Source: Paraplanobispora siamensis
GTDB lineage: Bacteria > Actinomycetota > Actinomycetes > Streptosporangiales > Streptosporangiaceae
Reading direction: 5' to 3'
DNA: 64,000 nucleotides
NCBI RefSeq assembly: GCF_016863175.1
Contig: NZ_BOOJ01000029.1
Coordinates: forward strand, 62,001 to 126,000
The notes under the pieces are model-generated. The model made no database searches. It saw only the letters and a list, made by a program, of their open reading frames with translations, and was not told where the DNA came from. Of this stretch, positions 43,750 through 52,873 are shown one piece after another (the first letter of the stretch is position 1; every line of letters starts with the position of its first letter). Made by a program: the position numbers and the translations under genes.

Positions 43750-43817
43750 TTTCGCCGGAGCCTCGCATCGAGGCCCTTCGCCGGGTCCTCGCCGCCGGAC
43801 CCCTCACGCGGGCGCGG

Positions 43818-44750
43818 TCAGCGGGAGGCGTCGTCCAGCAGCGCGAGCTCGTCCTCGTCCAGGGTCACCTCGGTGGCCGCCAGCAGCGGGCGGAGCTGCT
43901 CGACGTTGCGGGCGCTGGCGATCGGCGCGGCCACGGTGGGCTGGGCGGCCAGCCAGGCCAGCGCGATGGCCGCCGGGACGGTGTCGTGGGCGACGGCCAC
44001 CTTGTCCAGGGCCTCCAGGACGCGGGGCCCGCGCTCGGTGGCGAGGTACTCCGAGGCCTTGCCGGCGCGCGGGCTGTCGACCTGCACCCCTGACCGGTAC
44101 TTGCCGGTCAGGAAGCCGCGGGCCAGCCCGTAGTACGGCGTGCTGGTCAGCCCGGCGCCGGCCACCACCTCGCGCAGCGCGCCCTCGTAGCCGCGCTCGA
44201 CCAGGTTGTACTGCTGCTGCACCACTCCGTAGCGGGCCAGGCCCTCCCGCTCGGAGACGGCCAGCGCCTCGGCCAGCCGGTCGGCCTCGTAGTTGGAGGC
44301 GCCGATGTTGCGGATCTTGCCCTCGCGGATCAGCGCGTCGAAGGTGGCGAGGGTCTCCTCCAGCGGAGTCTCCTCGTCGTCGATGTGCGCCCAGTACAGG
44401 TCGATGGAGTCGGTCTGCAGGCGGCGGAGCGAGTCCTCCACGGCCGCCCGGATGTTCGCCTCCGACAGGCCCGGGCGGCTGTCCAGCATGCCGACCTTGG
44501 TCGCGAGCACGATCCGGTCGCGGTTGCGGCGGGAGGTCATCCACTCACCGATGATCGTCTCCGACTCGCCGCCCGCGTGCCCGGAGACCCAGCGGGAGTA
44601 GACGTCGGCGGTGTCGATGAAGTTACCGCCAGCCTCGACGTACGCGTCCAGGACGGCGAAGGAGGCCTCCCGGTCGGCGGTCCAGCCGAAGACGTTGCCG
44701 CCGAGGCAGAGCGGGAAGAGGTTCAGCTCAGAAAAGCTCATGGTCGCCAC
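43818..44750 (-). CDS. Aldo/keto reductase
   Basis: 310 aa. Catalytic tetrad: Asp46, Tyr51, Lys85 and His122 in GNFIDTADVYS, ATKVGM and LYWAHIDDE. The NADPH site segment IGASNYEADRLAE is near 168. It reduces aldehydes or ketones in the cytoplasm; no substrate can be assigned. The start may be ATG 44750 or ATG 44741. It is divergent from the esterase gene. Confidence 0.92.
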   Translation of the reverse strand: MATMSFSELNLFPLCLGGNVFGWTADREASFAVLDAYVEAGGNFIDTADVYSRWVSGHAGGESETIIGEWMTSRRNRDRIVLATKVGMLDSRPGLSEANIRAAVEDSLRRLQTDSIDLYWAHIDDEETPLEETLATFDALIREGKIRNIGASNYEADRLAEALAVSEREGLARYGVVQQQYNLVERGYEGALREVVAGAGLTSTPYYGLARGFLTGKYRSGVQVDSPRAGKASEYLATERGPRVLEALDKVAVAHDTVPAAIALAWLAAQPTVAAPIASARNVEQLRPLLAATEVTLDEDELALLDDASR

Positions 44751-44843
44751 TCTATTGCCGAGTAGTCACTCACTTTCGGGGCAGCCTCCGAGATCGGCGG
44801 GACGTTATTATTTTCCGCGTCAATAAGACGGTCGGAGGCTCGC

Positions 44844-45905
44844 ATGGCACCCGGTTCGCGACTGCGCGGATTCCTCGTCGGCGCCGTGGTCGTGGTCGGG
44901 CTGTTCGTCCTGGTGGTGGCCGCCACGATCGCACTGATCACCAACCAGCGCCGGCCGATCGCCGAGCCCGGCACCCCCTCCGCCTCCGCCACGTCCGGCC
45001 GGCCGGCCGGGAGCCCGGCCCCCGAGGCTCCCAAGGACCCCGAGGGCATCGAGGTGGTGGGAGAGCGGAGGCTGGGCGAGCGCCGCATGGAGCTGACCCT
45101 GCGCTCCACCGCCCTCGCCGACGTCACCAGGGTACGGCTGCTGCTGCCCCGGGGCTGGTCCCGCGACGCCGGGCGGACCTGGCCGTCGCTGTGGCTGCTC
45201 CACGGCGGCCTGGACGACTATCAGGCGTGGTCGAGGTCGGACGTCGAGCGGCTCACCGAGGACGCGCAGGTCATCGTGGTGATGCCGGACGGGGGCAGGT
45301 GCGGCAGCTACTCCGACTGGTACAACGGCGGCGACGGCGGCCCGCCCCGCTGGGCGACCTACCACCTCAAGGAGCTGCTGCCACTGCTGGAGAGCCGCTA
45401 CGCGGCGAACGGGGAGCGGGCGGTCGCCGGGTACTCCATGGGCGGCCAGGGCGCGATGCTGTACGCCGCGAGCGGGAACTTCAAGGCCGCCGCCTCCTTC
45501 AGCGGGGCCGTGCACACCCTGCTGCCCGGGGTGGACATCGCCGTGATGCTCGGCACCACCGCGGGGTGCTTCGGCACCGACTGGAAGCGCATCTGGGGCG
45601 ACCCGCGCGGCGACCGCGAGGTCTGGGAGGAGCACAACCCCTACCACCGGGCGGCCGAGCTGCGCGGGGTCCGCCTCTACGTGGCCGCGGGCGACGGGCG
45701 CAAGCGGGAGGGCGAGCTCTTCGGCGACATCACCGAGGAACTCGCCCACAAGGCGGGCAGCGCCTTCGCCGGGCGGCTGCGGGAGCTCGGCATCCCCGTG
45801 GAGACGCACTTCTACCGCGGCCGCCACAACATGACCTACTGGAACAGGGAGCTGCGCCGGACGCTGCCGATGCTCCTGGAGTCCGTCGGCGCGAAGGCCG
45901 GCTGA
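44844..45905 (+). CDS. Membrane-anchored putative esterase (Ag85/esterase D family fold)
   Basis: 353 aa. One N-terminal anchor helix (10-32) and a Ser/Pro-rich linker (40-70) lead to an alpha/beta-hydrolase domain. The nucleophile elbow GYSMGGQGA places Ser198, and PSLWLLHGGLDDYQAW near 114-129 forms the oxyanion region. His in GRHNMTYW near 332 is the likely third catalytic residue. Antigen-85-like esterases act on lipids, trehalose esters or xylan acetyl groups; the substrate is open. CGGAGG lies 7 nt before ATG 44844. Confidence 0.87.
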   Translation: MAPGSRLRGFLVGAVVVVGLFVLVVAATIALITNQRRPIAEPGTPSASATSGRPAGSPAPEAPKDPEGIEVVGERRLGERRMELTLRSTALADVTRVRLLLPRGWSRDAGRTWPSLWLLHGGLDDYQAWSRSDVERLTEDAQVIVVMPDGGRCGSYSDWYNGGDGGPPRWATYHLKELLPLLESRYAANGERAVAGYSMGGQGAMLYAASGNFKAAASFSGAVHTLLPGVDIAVMLGTTAGCFGTDWKRIWGDPRGDREVWEEHNPYHRAAELRGVRLYVAAGDGRKREGELFGDITEELAHKAGSAFAGRLRELGIPVETHFYRGRHNMTYWNRELRRTLPMLLESVGAKAG

Positions 45906-45961
45906 GACGGGGACCGCCCGGTCGCGCCGGTCTCCCGGCCGCCACGGCCGGGGGCGTGAGC

Positions 45962-45998
45962 CGCGCGGGCACGCCCCCGCGAAACGGGTGCCCGCGCG
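45962..45998. terminator. Hairpin between convergent esterase and WS/DGAT genes
   Basis: CGCGCGGGCAC (45962-45972) pairs with GTGCCCGCGCG (45988-45998) over a 15-nt loop. It suits termination from both sides. Confidence 0.65.
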
Positions 45999-46055
45999 CT
46001 CGGCCCGGCCCCGGCCCGCCCCTCGCCCCCGGGCCGGGACCGGGCTGTCCGCGGT

Positions 46056-47567
46056 TCAGGCCGGGACCGGCTCACTGGCCGGACGGGAGGCAGGCGCGGG
46101 GCGGATCCCGCCGGAGACGCCCCGCGCGTCGGCCAGCTCCACGAGCTCGTCCATCGCCTCCTGGATGTGCCCCATCAGCCGCCAGGCGTCCTCCACCCGC
46201 TCCGGGCAGGTGACGACACCGAAGTCGAGCGAGCCGTCGTAGGAGAAGCAGGTGATGTTGACCCCGCCGCTCACGTCGGTGAGCACCGACATCGGGTAGT
46301 AGGCCGTCATCCGGGCCCCGCACAGGTACAGCGGGAACTGCGGCCCCGGCACGTTGGAGACGATCAGGTTGACCGGGGGCGCCGCCATCGAGGCCAGCCG
46401 GAAGATCGCGGGCGTGGCCAGCGCGGTCACCGTCGCCGGCACCATCGAGGACAGCTCGTCCGGCCAGTTCGTCGGGGAGCGGGCGAAACGGCGCTTGGCG
46501 GCGCGCATCGCCGCGCCCGCGGCCAGCAGGCGCTCGCGCGGGCAGTCGAGGTCGGTGGGCATCGGGGCGAGCATGGCCGACAGCTGGTTGCCCACCGTCT
46601 CCCGGGCGCTGGCCGTACGGACCGCCACCGGGACCGCGGCGATCAGCGGCCGGTCCGGCAGCGCGTCGTGCTCGCGCAGCCAGGAGCGCAGGGCCGAGGC
46701 GCACAGGGCCATGACCACGTCGTTGACGCTGATCTCGAAGGTCCTGGCCACCCGCTTGACGTCGGCCAGCGGGACCGAGCCGTAGGAGAAGCGCCGCTCG
46801 GCGGTGATCGGGCCGTTGAACGGGGTGCGGGGGGCCGACAGCGAGGGCGGCTCGGGCAGGTCCCCGGCGCCCCCCGTGAGCCTGCGGGTCGCGGCGGCTA
46901 CCAGTTTGGCGCCGGGCAGGGTGGCGACGATCGGGATCACGTCGAGATCGGCCGCAGCCCGGCCCAGGGAGCGCAGCACGCGCACCGGGTGGGTCACCGT
47001 CCGGGCGAGCGCCCCGGCGAGCATCATGACCGTCCCGGGAGCGGAGGCCGGCGCGCGCTCGGCGGGCGGGTCGACCGTGCGGATCTCGGGGGTGAGGTCC
47101 AGCAGCGCGGCCAGGGTCTCCGCGCCGGAGACCCCGTCGACGGCGCAGTGGTGGACCTTGGCGTACATGGCGATCCTGCCGCCGGTGAGGCCGTGGATCA
47201 GGTGCATCTCCCACAGCGGGCGGTCGCGGTCCAGGCGCCGTTCGTGGAGCCTGGCGACCGCGTCGGCGAGCTGGGACTCGTCACCCGGCATCGGCAGGAT
47301 GGTCTCGTGCACGTGGTCGGCGACGTCGAAGGAGTCGTCCTCGGTCCAGTACGGGCGGTCGAGGCCGAAGGGCACGTCGGCCAGGCGCATGCCCAGCGCC
47401 GGGATCAGGTGCAGCCGGTCGCGCAGCAGCGTGACTAGCGCCTCCCGCGTGACCGTGCCCGCCGGGGAGCCGGCCGGATCCAGGACCGCGACGCCGGCGA
47501 CATGAGCGGAGGTGGTGGCCGATTCCGTGTGCAGGAACTGCGCGTCGAGCGAGGTCAGCTGGCGCAT
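46056..47567 (-). CDS. Wax-ester synthase/diacylglycerol acyltransferase (WS/DGAT family)
   Basis: 503 aa. Active site HHCAVDG at residues 139-145 in KVHHCAVDGVSG, with PLWEMHLI near 117 and the later NVPGPQFPLYLCGARM near 408. Members esterify diacylglycerol or fatty alcohol with acyl-CoA to make storage triacylglycerol or wax esters. Length matches the family. The gene stands alone, with an operator-like palindrome 220 bp upstream. Confidence 0.93.
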   Translation of the reverse strand: MRQLTSLDAQFLHTESATTSAHVAGVAVLDPAGSPAGTVTREALVTLLRDRLHLIPALGMRLADVPFGLDRPYWTEDDSFDVADHVHETILPMPGDESQLADAVARLHERRLDRDRPLWEMHLIHGLTGGRIAMYAKVHHCAVDGVSGAETLAALLDLTPEIRTVDPPAERAPASAPGTVMMLAGALARTVTHPVRVLRSLGRAAADLDVIPIVATLPGAKLVAAATRRLTGGAGDLPEPPSLSAPRTPFNGPITAERRFSYGSVPLADVKRVARTFEISVNDVVMALCASALRSWLREHDALPDRPLIAAVPVAVRTASARETVGNQLSAMLAPMPTDLDCPRERLLAAGAAMRAAKRRFARSPTNWPDELSSMVPATVTALATPAIFRLASMAAPPVNLIVSNVPGPQFPLYLCGARMTAYYPMSVLTDVSGGVNITCFSYDGSLDFGVVTCPERVEDAWRLMGHIQEAMDELVELADARGVSGGIRPAPASRPASEPVPA

Positions 47568-47785
47568 CGTCTCGGACCTCCGGGGTTAATAAGGCGGCGA
47601 CGGATGGGGGTAATCATCGCGCCGGTTCGTTTCCCCTACGTTTCACCGGTGCGACCGCAGGAGTATTTCAGATGAAATCAGTGGATCGGAACGCCGATAG
47701 TGGTAACACGTCTTGCCTGATCAGTGGACACGCGCGCCGTACAGCGAAAACATTATCGGCGGTACGGGAAGGTAATATTTGTGTG

Positions 47786-47803
47786 TGACTGACCTATCAG
47801 TCA
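47786..47803. promoter_or_regulatory. TGACTGA-CCTA-TCAGTCA palindrome
   Basis: Perfect 7-bp arms with a 4-bp spacer, a shape typical of TetR-family operators. It overlaps the stop codon of the oxidoreductase gene (47801-47803) and lies upstream of the WS/DGAT gene in an AT-rich stretch (47640-47800). Confidence 0.5.
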
Positions 47804-49021
47804 GGCGTTTATCACCGTCACGGGATGGTGTGCGACCGCACCGAAGAGATAACCCAGTGCGTTATACGGCGTGCTTTCGCCCTGGACCGTTCCGGTCGCG
47901 TCGGCGGCCCGGGCCAGCAGGGTGTGCGGGCCGGTCGCCCGCGGTTTCCAGGTGATGTGCCAGCGCCTCCAGGCCGCGGCGACGTCCGCCCCGTGCAGCA
48001 CGGCCCGCTGCCAGGTGAGGCCGCCGTCGAGGCTCACCTCGACCCCCGTGATCCGGCCCCCGCCCGACCAGGACCGGCCGTGCAGCACGTGCGGGCGACC
48101 GGCGGCCAGCACGGCTCCCCAGGGGAGCTCGAAGGCGCTGCGCAGGTCCCGGACGGTCAGCGGCTCGCTGCCCCGCGGCGGGTGCCCGCCGCCGAACATC
48201 CGGTAGAACTCCGTGCTCCACGGGGAGGTCAGCGGCGAGGTGGAGACCTCGATGTCGCCCACCCACTTGATCGAGGCCAGGCCGATCCACGACGGGACGA
48301 CCAGCCGGACCGGGTACCCGTGGTCGGGCGGGAGCGGGTGGCCGTTCATCTCGTAGGCGAGGATCACGTCGTCGAGCGCCTTGGCGACCGGGATCGCCCG
48401 CCGTACCCGGCCGTGGTCGACGCCGTCGGCGACGTAGGCGGGGTCGAGCCCGGTGGCCATCACGTCGACGGCGCCGGGGTGGAGCCCGGCCCGCTCCAGC
48501 ACCGCGGCCAGCGGCACCCCGCGCCAGCGGGCCACCCCGACGGCGCCCAGCCGCCACGGGGTGCCGTGGACCTCTTGGTGCTGCTGGCCGGTGAAGAGGC
48601 TGCGGCCGTTGCCCGCGCACTCGATGGCCACATCACGTGTCACCGCCGGCATCGAGAGCAGCTCGCGGTAGTCGAAGGCGCGCGGCCTCCGAAGTCCGGA
48701 GCCGTGCAGGAGCAGCCGCCAGGCCGTCACGTCGATGATCGGCGTGACGGTGTGGTTGCGCACGAAGAAGCGGTCGGCCGGCACGTGGTAGCCGGCGCCG
48801 CGCATGGCCTCCCAGCGCATCTCGGCGTTGGTGTCGTGCACGACGAACAGCTCCGGCGGCAGCGGCTTGACGATCCCGTGGACGGGCGCCTCCCCGCCGG
48901 GAGCCGTCCCGTCCGACGGGGGTGTCCGGGCCGGATCGACGGGCACGCTTGTGGCGGCCGCCCGCTCCGGGGTCGTCGTGCCTGCCCGGGCGGTCCGGCC
49001 GATCAGGTCGTCGTACGCCAT
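47801..49021 (-). CDS. Sulfite oxidase-family molybdopterin oxidoreductase
   Basis: 406 aa. Residues about 50-290 form the Moco domain, with the Mo-ligand Cys135 in IECAGNGRS and LTSPWSTEFYR near 255. A C-terminal Mo-co dimerisation domain (about 295-395) contains GVEVSLDGGLTW. The N-terminal 45 residues are disordered and contain no twin-Arg or hydrophobic signal, so the protein should be cytoplasmic, which is unusual for this family. Substrate may be sulfite, nitrate or a sulfoxide. Confidence 0.85.
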   Translation of the reverse strand: MAYDDLIGRTARAGTTTPERAAATSVPVDPARTPPSDGTAPGGEAPVHGIVKPLPPELFVVHDTNAEMRWEAMRGAGYHVPADRFFVRNHTVTPIIDVTAWRLLLHGSGLRRPRAFDYRELLSMPAVTRDVAIECAGNGRSLFTGQQHQEVHGTPWRLGAVGVARWRGVPLAAVLERAGLHPGAVDVMATGLDPAYVADGVDHGRVRRAIPVAKALDDVILAYEMNGHPLPPDHGYPVRLVVPSWIGLASIKWVGDIEVSTSPLTSPWSTEFYRMFGGGHPPRGSEPLTVRDLRSAFELPWGAVLAAGRPHVLHGRSWSGGGRITGVEVSLDGGLTWQRAVLHGADVAAAWRRWHITWKPRATGPHTLLARAADATGTVQGESTPYNALGYLFGAVAHHPVTVINA

Positions 49022-49100
49022 GTGGCACCTCCCCTTCCACTGTCATCTATTTCCTACCAGGAAACCATGTAATCCGGAGGGAGGGGGAGGGAACCGTCTC

Positions 49101-50789
49101 CTAACCGCCCAGGAAGTCCAGCAGCCGGTCGAGCGGCCAGGCGTTGATCACGTCGTCCGCGGTCAGCCAGGCGCGCTGGGCGACGCCGACGCCGAAGCGC
49201 CGGTTCTCCAGATGGGGGACCGCGTGGGCGTCGCTGTCGATGGAGAACTTCACGCCGTGATGGCGCGCCAGCCGTACGAGGTCGGCGGGCAGGTCGGAGC
49301 GGTCGGGGAAGGAGTCGATCTCCATCGCGGTGCCGGTGCGGGCGGCGGCGCGGAAGACCTCGTCCCAGTCGGCGTCCACCGGCGGGCGCCGGCCGATCAG
49401 CCGGGTCGTGGGGTGGCCGATGACGTGGACGTGCGGGTTCTCGCACGCGGTGACGAAACGCCGGGTCATCTCCTCGCGGGACTGGGTGAAGTGCGAGTGC
49501 ACGCTGGCCACGCAGACGTCGAAGCCCGCCAGGACCTCGGCGGGCCAGTCGACCGAGCCGTCGGGCCCGATGTTGAGCTCGGCTCCGTGCAGGATCCGCA
49601 TGTCCGGATATCTACCCTGCAGCTCGCGGATCCGCTCGCGCTGCTCCAGCATTTTCTCCAGCGTCATGCGGTGCATGGCCAGATCGGGGGCGTGGTCGGT
49701 CACCGCGTAGTAGGAGTGGCCCAGCGCGTGGGCGGCGGCGACCATCTCCTCCAGCGAGGCGATGCCGTCGGTCAGGTTGGTGTGGGTGTGCAGGTCGCCC
49801 TTGAGGTCCTGCAGGGTGACCAGCTCGGGCAGCGCGCCCTTCAGCGCGGCGGGGATCTCCCCGCCGTCCTCGCGCAGGGTCGGGGGGATCCACTCCATGC
49901 CCAGGGCCTGGTAGATGTCCTCCTCCGACTCGGCGGCGATCAGCCGGTCGCCGTCGAACAGGCCGTACTCGGAGAGCTTCCAGCCCTTCTTGACGACGAT
50001 CTCGCGCAGGTGCACGTTGTGCGCCTGGGACCCGGTGAAGTACTGCAGGCCGGCGCCCCACGACTCGGCCGGGACCAGCCGCAGGTCCACCTGCAGGCCC
50101 TGCGGGGTGCGGATCGAGGTCTTCTTCTCGCCCGAGGCGATGACCTCCGCGACGTACGGCTGCGCCTTGAAGTCGTCCATCAGGCTCTCGGGGCCGACCG
50201 CGAGGATGTCGATGTCGCCGACGGTGTCCTTCATCCGGCGCAGGGACCCGGCGTAGGCGATGCGCTCGGCCCCGCCCTCCAGCGAGGCAATGATCCGCTC
50301 GGCCAGGTCCATCGCCACGCCGGTGTGCACCCGGGTGTTGGCCTGTTCGAGCTGCTCGACGCCGCGCAGCAGGTTCTCCTCCGTCTTGGCGCCGAAGCCC
50401 TTGACCCCCTTGAGCCGGCCCTGCTTGATCGCCTCGGTGAGGGCCTCGGGGGAGTCGATGCCGAGCTCCTGGTGGAGGAAGACCGCCTTCTTCGGGCCCA
50501 GGGAGGGCACCCGGGTCAGCCTCCGCACCCCCTCGGGGACCTTGCCGCGCAGGTCGTCGAGCTGCCGGAAGCTGCCCCGTTGGAGGTATTCCTCGACCTT
50601 CTTGGCGATCGCCTCGCCGACCCCCGGCACGCTGCGCACGGGCACGGCCGCGATGTCCTCGGGGAAGCCCGCGATGGCCTTGGCCGCCTTCTGGTAGCTG
50701 CGCACCCGGAACGCGTCGCCGCCCGTCATCGCGAACAGCTCGGCGTATTCCTCCAGGGCCGCGGCCACATCGTCATTCGCTCTCGCCAT
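49101..50789 (-). CDS. polX: DNA polymerase X with PHP exonuclease domain
   Basis: 562 aa. N-terminal helix-hairpin-helix 8-kDa-like part with VPGVGEAIAKKVEEYL near 54-69, polymerase palm with GSLRRMKDTVGDIDIL near 180-195 (two metal-binding Asp), then the C-terminal PHP domain starting LKGDLHTHTNLTDG near 335. Later His/Asp residues EIDSFPDRSDLP and SIDSDAHAV complete its metal sites. PolX fills short gaps and trims 3' ends in repair. Length and domain order are canonical. The promoter faces the azoreductase gene. Confidence 0.95.
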   Translation of the reverse strand: MARANDDVAAALEEYAELFAMTGGDAFRVRSYQKAAKAIAGFPEDIAAVPVRSVPGVGEAIAKKVEEYLQRGSFRQLDDLRGKVPEGVRRLTRVPSLGPKKAVFLHQELGIDSPEALTEAIKQGRLKGVKGFGAKTEENLLRGVEQLEQANTRVHTGVAMDLAERIIASLEGGAERIAYAGSLRRMKDTVGDIDILAVGPESLMDDFKAQPYVAEVIASGEKKTSIRTPQGLQVDLRLVPAESWGAGLQYFTGSQAHNVHLREIVVKKGWKLSEYGLFDGDRLIAAESEEDIYQALGMEWIPPTLREDGGEIPAALKGALPELVTLQDLKGDLHTHTNLTDGIASLEEMVAAAHALGHSYYAVTDHAPDLAMHRMTLEKMLEQRERIRELQGRYPDMRILHGAELNIGPDGSVDWPAEVLAGFDVCVASVHSHFTQSREEMTRRFVTACENPHVHVIGHPTTRLIGRRPPVDADWDEVFRAAARTGTAMEIDSFPDRSDLPADLVRLARHHGVKFSIDSDAHAVPHLENRRFGVGVAQRAWLTADDVINAWPLDRLLDFLGG

Positions 50790-50832
50790 GGGCTCAGCCT
50801 AGAAGATCGCACCGACGTTTCCCGGCCCCCTC

Positions 50833-50887
50833 TTGACGAAACGGACTGCGGTCCGTATCTTCTCGAGAAGAAGCGGACTATAGTCCG
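50833..50887 (+). promoter_or_regulatory. azoR promoter with two CGGACT-type operators and a central palindrome
   Basis: TTGACG (50833-50838), a 17-bp spacer and TATCTT (50856-50861) form a good promoter. ACGGACTGCGGTCCGT (50841-50856) fills the spacer. CGGACTATAGTCCG (50874-50887) lies near the start site. Between them TCTTCTCGAGAAGA (50858-50871) is a perfect 14-bp palindrome. The CGGAC/GTCCG half sites fit a TetR-type repressor, but no regulator gene is next to it. Confidence 0.7.
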
Positions 50888-50912
50888 ATTTATCGTTCAG
50901 GAGGACGGACCC

Positions 50913-51524
50913 ATGAGACTGCTGCACATCTCCGCCTCGCCGCGGGGCCCCCGGTCGGAGTCGCTGGCGATCGCCGAGGAGTTCCTCGCCGCCTACCGGC
51001 GCACCCACCCCGGCGCCGAGATCGACCACTTCGACCTGTGGGACGGCACGCTGCCCGCCTTCGGCCCCGAGGCCGCGGCCGCCAAGATGGCCCTGTTCGC
51101 CGGGCAGACCCCCGAGGGGGACGCCTGGGAGGCGGCGGTCAGGACGTTCGAGCGCTTCGACTCCCACGACGCCTACCTGTTCGGCGTCCCGATGTGGAAC
51201 TCGGGCGTGCCGTACGTCCTGAAGCAGTTCATCGACGTCGTCAGCCAGCCCGGCATGGTCTTCGGCTTCGACGCGGAGACCGGCTACATCCCGCTGCTGA
51301 AGGGTAAGAAGGCCGCCGTCGTCTACACCAGCGCGGTCTGGGCGCCCGGCCTGCCGCCCGGCTTCGGCGCCGACTTCCAGGCGCCGTTCTTCGACGGCTG
51401 GCTGCGCTGGGCCGGGATCACCGACATCACCGACATCCGCTACCACCCGACGGTGACCGGCGACGCCGAGCTGGAGCGCAAGAAGGCCCTGGCCCGCGCC
51501 CGCGAGGTCGCCGCCGCGTTCTGA
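50913..51524 (+). CDS. azoR: FMN-dependent NADH-azoreductase
   Basis: 203 aa from ATG 50913, with AGGAGG 8 nt upstream. The flavodoxin-like fold shows HISASPRGPRSES at 5-17, PMWNSGVPYVLKQFIDVV near 93-110 and VYTSAVW near 136. Length and motifs match AzoR, which reduces azo dyes and quinones with NADH. Promoter layout suggests induction by a toxic aromatic or quinone. The gene is divergent from polX and monocistronic. Confidence 0.92.
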   Translation: MRLLHISASPRGPRSESLAIAEEFLAAYRRTHPGAEIDHFDLWDGTLPAFGPEAAAAKMALFAGQTPEGDAWEAAVRTFERFDSHDAYLFGVPMWNSGVPYVLKQFIDVVSQPGMVFGFDAETGYIPLLKGKKAAVVYTSAVWAPGLPPGFGADFQAPFFDGWLRWAGITDITDIRYHPTVTGDAELERKKALARAREVAAAF

Positions 51525-51565
51525 CCCGATCCGGCGGGCCGGTCATTCCGCCTGGCGGAGGGCGG

Positions 51566-52873
51566 TCACGTGCTCGCCCGGACGGGCGTCCGCCGGTCGC
51601 GGGCGGCGAACGCCAGCCCGGCGGCGCCGATGACCGCCGCCAGGAGCAGGCCGGTCGGGCCGGTGCCCAGGGCCGCCGTGAGCAGGCCGACGGTGGCCGG
51701 GGCGGTGGCCGCGGGCACGGTCATGACCAGGCTGATCGTGCCGTTCACCCGGCCGCGCATCTCGTCGCCGACCATCCGCGTCCAGTCCGTCTGCAGGGGG
51801 ATCTGCCAGACGGGACGGGCCAGCATCAGGCACGCGTACCCGGCGCAGGCCGCCACCGGCAGGCTCGCGGCCAGCACCGCCGTGGCGGCGGTCCCGGCGG
51901 CCAGCCCGGTCACGACCAGCCGCCGCGACGGCAGCCGCCGTCCCGCCCGCTGGGCGGCGACGGTGCCCAGCAACCCGGCGGCGTAGGCCAGGGCCAGGGC
52001 CGAACCGGTGGCCTGCGGCGGCAGGCCGTGCCGTTCCAGCACGACGACCAGCACCAGCCCGCCGCTGTTGACCACGAAGTCCGCCAGCGCCGCCACCAGG
52101 GTGGACCCGCGCAGGAACGGATGCCGCCAGACCGTGCGCAGCCCTTCTGCCGGGGCCGGCACGCCCCGGGGCGGCCCGGCCGACCGCAGCGGGCGCCGCA
52201 CCAGGGCCGCGCACACGCCCGCCACGAGGTAGGAGCAGGCGTCCACCACGAACGGCAGGACGGGGTCGACGGCGAACAGCACTCCGGCCAGCGCGGGCCC
52301 CGCCACCCCCGCCGCGTACCCCCGGCCGTGCGCCAGCGCGATCGCGCGCGGCAGCTGCCCGTCCTCCACGACGTTGGGGATCGCCGCGCTCTCCGCGGTG
52401 CCCCGCACGACCCACCCGACGGCGAGCACCGCGACGGCCGGCAGCACGTGCGCGAGCCGGAAGGGCGCCACGGCCAGCGAACCGACGGCCACGGCCGACA
52501 ACCCGTCGCAGACCACCATGACGCGCCGCCGGTCGAACCGGTCGGCGACCCACCCGGCGGGAACGCTGGCCGCCGCCACGACGCCCAGGGTGAAGGAGGC
52601 CACCAGGCCCACCACGGCCGGGGAGCCGGTGGAGGCCAGGATCCACAACATGACGGCGACGCCGTACCCCCGGCTGCCGAGCTGCGAGACCGCCTGCCCG
52701 CCGCACAGCAGCGCGAAGTCACGGCCCAGGTCCAGGGCCAGGAACCGGGCGGCCCGCGAGGCGGGCGCGCGTCCGCGGGCCGGTCCGGCGGGGCCGGGAT
52801 CCGGGGCGGCGGGCCGGAGGTCCGGTGCGGAGGCACGGCCGGGGGCCGGGGCGGGGGCGCGGTCCGGGGTCAT
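51566..52873 (-). CDS. MFS exporter of the candidate RiPP operon
   Basis: 435 aa. About 45 Pro/Ala-rich N-terminal residues precede twelve hydrophobic helices. The loop motif GWVADRFDRRRVMVVCDGL near 105-123 is DHA3-like, as in drug or siderophore exporters. The start ATG at 52873 overlaps the SagB-type gene stop by four bases (52870-52873), so it is the last gene of the operon. Export of the mature peptide or self-immunity is the natural role, by inference. No peptidase-transporter (C39 ABC) gene is present. Confidence 0.87.
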   Translation of the reverse strand: MTPDRAPAPAPGRASAPDLRPAAPDPGPAGPARGRAPASRAARFLALDLGRDFALLCGGQAVSQLGSRGYGVAVMLWILASTGSPAVVGLVASFTLGVVAAASVPAGWVADRFDRRRVMVVCDGLSAVAVGSLAVAPFRLAHVLPAVAVLAVGWVVRGTAESAAIPNVVEDGQLPRAIALAHGRGYAAGVAGPALAGVLFAVDPVLPFVVDACSYLVAGVCAALVRRPLRSAGPPRGVPAPAEGLRTVWRHPFLRGSTLVAALADFVVNSGGLVLVVVLERHGLPPQATGSALALAYAAGLLGTVAAQRAGRRLPSRRLVVTGLAAGTAATAVLAASLPVAACAGYACLMLARPVWQIPLQTDWTRMVGDEMRGRVNGTISLVMTVPAATAPATVGLLTAALGTGPTGLLLAAVIGAAGLAFAARDRRTPVRAST

